From assembly GCA_963556495.2 (NCBI GenBank), contig OY747722.1, positions 21,409,501 through 21,473,500 on the forward strand: 64,000 nucleotides of DNA. The letters run 5' to 3'. The translations under genes were made by a program, and so were the position numbers. Positions within the stretch are counted from its first letter, which is position 1, and every line of letters starts with the position of its first letter. Of this stretch, positions 63,752 to 64,000 are shown in pieces. The notes beneath the pieces were generated by a model. That model had not been told where the DNA came from, did no database searches, and was given only the letters and a program-made list of their open reading frames with translations. This stretch comes from Valencia hispanica. Taxonomy: Eukaryota > Chordata > Actinopteri > Cyprinodontiformes > Valenciidae.

Positions 63752-64000
63752 TGTTGGGGTAGTTACTCAAAAAAAGTAATCCATTACATATTACTCATTA
63801 CTTCTAAAAAAAGTAATCCCTTACATTACTTAGATACTTTTTTTGGAAAGTAACTTAGTTACATTACTACACTACTATTGCATTGTTCTTAAACATCATA
63901 CCTGAAATGAATGCCGAGGTGACTAAAAGAATATTATGATAGAAAAAGAGTTACAAAAAAATATATATATATATAAATAGAAACTACAAATACAGCCCAC
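63752..64000 (+). mobile_element. TIR-type DNA repeat (GTTGGGGTAGTTACTC family), cut by the window end
   Basis: CAGTGTTGGGGTAGTTACTC followed by AAAGTAATCCATTACATATT and reiterated AAGTAATC/TTACATTACT blocks is the recognisable end of a very common fish DNA element with a repeated GTAATCCATTAC-type subterminal motif. The other end lies outside. An (AT)n tract is at 63960-63975. Confidence 0.65.

Noticed and set aside
1..64000. tRNA, rRNA, CRISPR or prokaryote-type defence systems
   Set aside because: The tRNA-like segments seen belong to SINEs, no spaced direct-repeat arrays exist, and the only well-supported host coding sequence is a split vertebrate gene.

Overview
The window is vertebrate nuclear DNA, almost certainly from a ray-finned (teleost) fish. 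The evidence is the mix of mobile elements: several Tc1-like families, an L2/Maui-type and a Rex1-like LINE, a Neptune-type Penelope-like element, hAT elements with 8-bp target duplications, tRNA-derived SINEs, and AT-rich introns with ATATT, CA, TA and GGAT microsatellites. No bacterial-style genes, operons or CRISPR arrays are present.

One protein-coding gene is well supported: the 5' part of DOCK4 (dedicator of cytokinesis 4), on the plus strand. Six coding exons can be placed to the base (3725-3761, 50918-51001, 59154-59194, 61734-61789, 61869-61965, 62686-62834). Joined, they keep one open frame of 154 complete residues covering the N-terminal SH3 domain and the start of the following helical region. 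The gene continues beyond the right edge. Intron 1 is about 47.2 kb; introns 2 to 5 are about 8.2 kb, 2.5 kb, 79 bp and 720 bp. Duplicate dock4 genes exist in many teleosts, and I cannot tell which copy this is.

Layout: 1-3400 is upstream DNA with a promoter-like motif cluster at about 1479-1560 (CRE-like, ZNF143-like, E2F-like and CCAAT motifs) and a LINE 3' tail at about 2690-3342. From 3430 to 3724 lies a CpG-rich promoter/5' leader with a CAG repeat and three short upstream ORFs. Intron 1 (3762-50917) holds mostly transposon remnants separated by plain AT-rich sequence. Its densest part is 40.9-45.3 kb, where a Tc1 element is split by an L2 LINE and by a hAT element that itself carries a second hAT-like element. 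Intron 2 (51002-59153) carries a 1.16-kb near-perfect inverted-repeat element bounded by TTAA, a second degenerate Tc1 split by a MITE, and a hAT element with a BED zinc finger. Intron 3 carries a Penelope-like insertion bounded by a perfect 16-bp target duplication. Intron 6 ends in a TIR-type repeat cut by the window edge.

I did not find a new multi-gene system. The most notable observations are the four-layer transposon nest, the TTAA-bounded foldback element close downstream of an unusually weak exon 2 splice donor, a run of three tandem hairpins in intron 1, the cleanly bounded Penelope insertion, a solo-LTR-like element inside a Rex1-like LINE, and an unclassified three-copy repeat family around exon 2.
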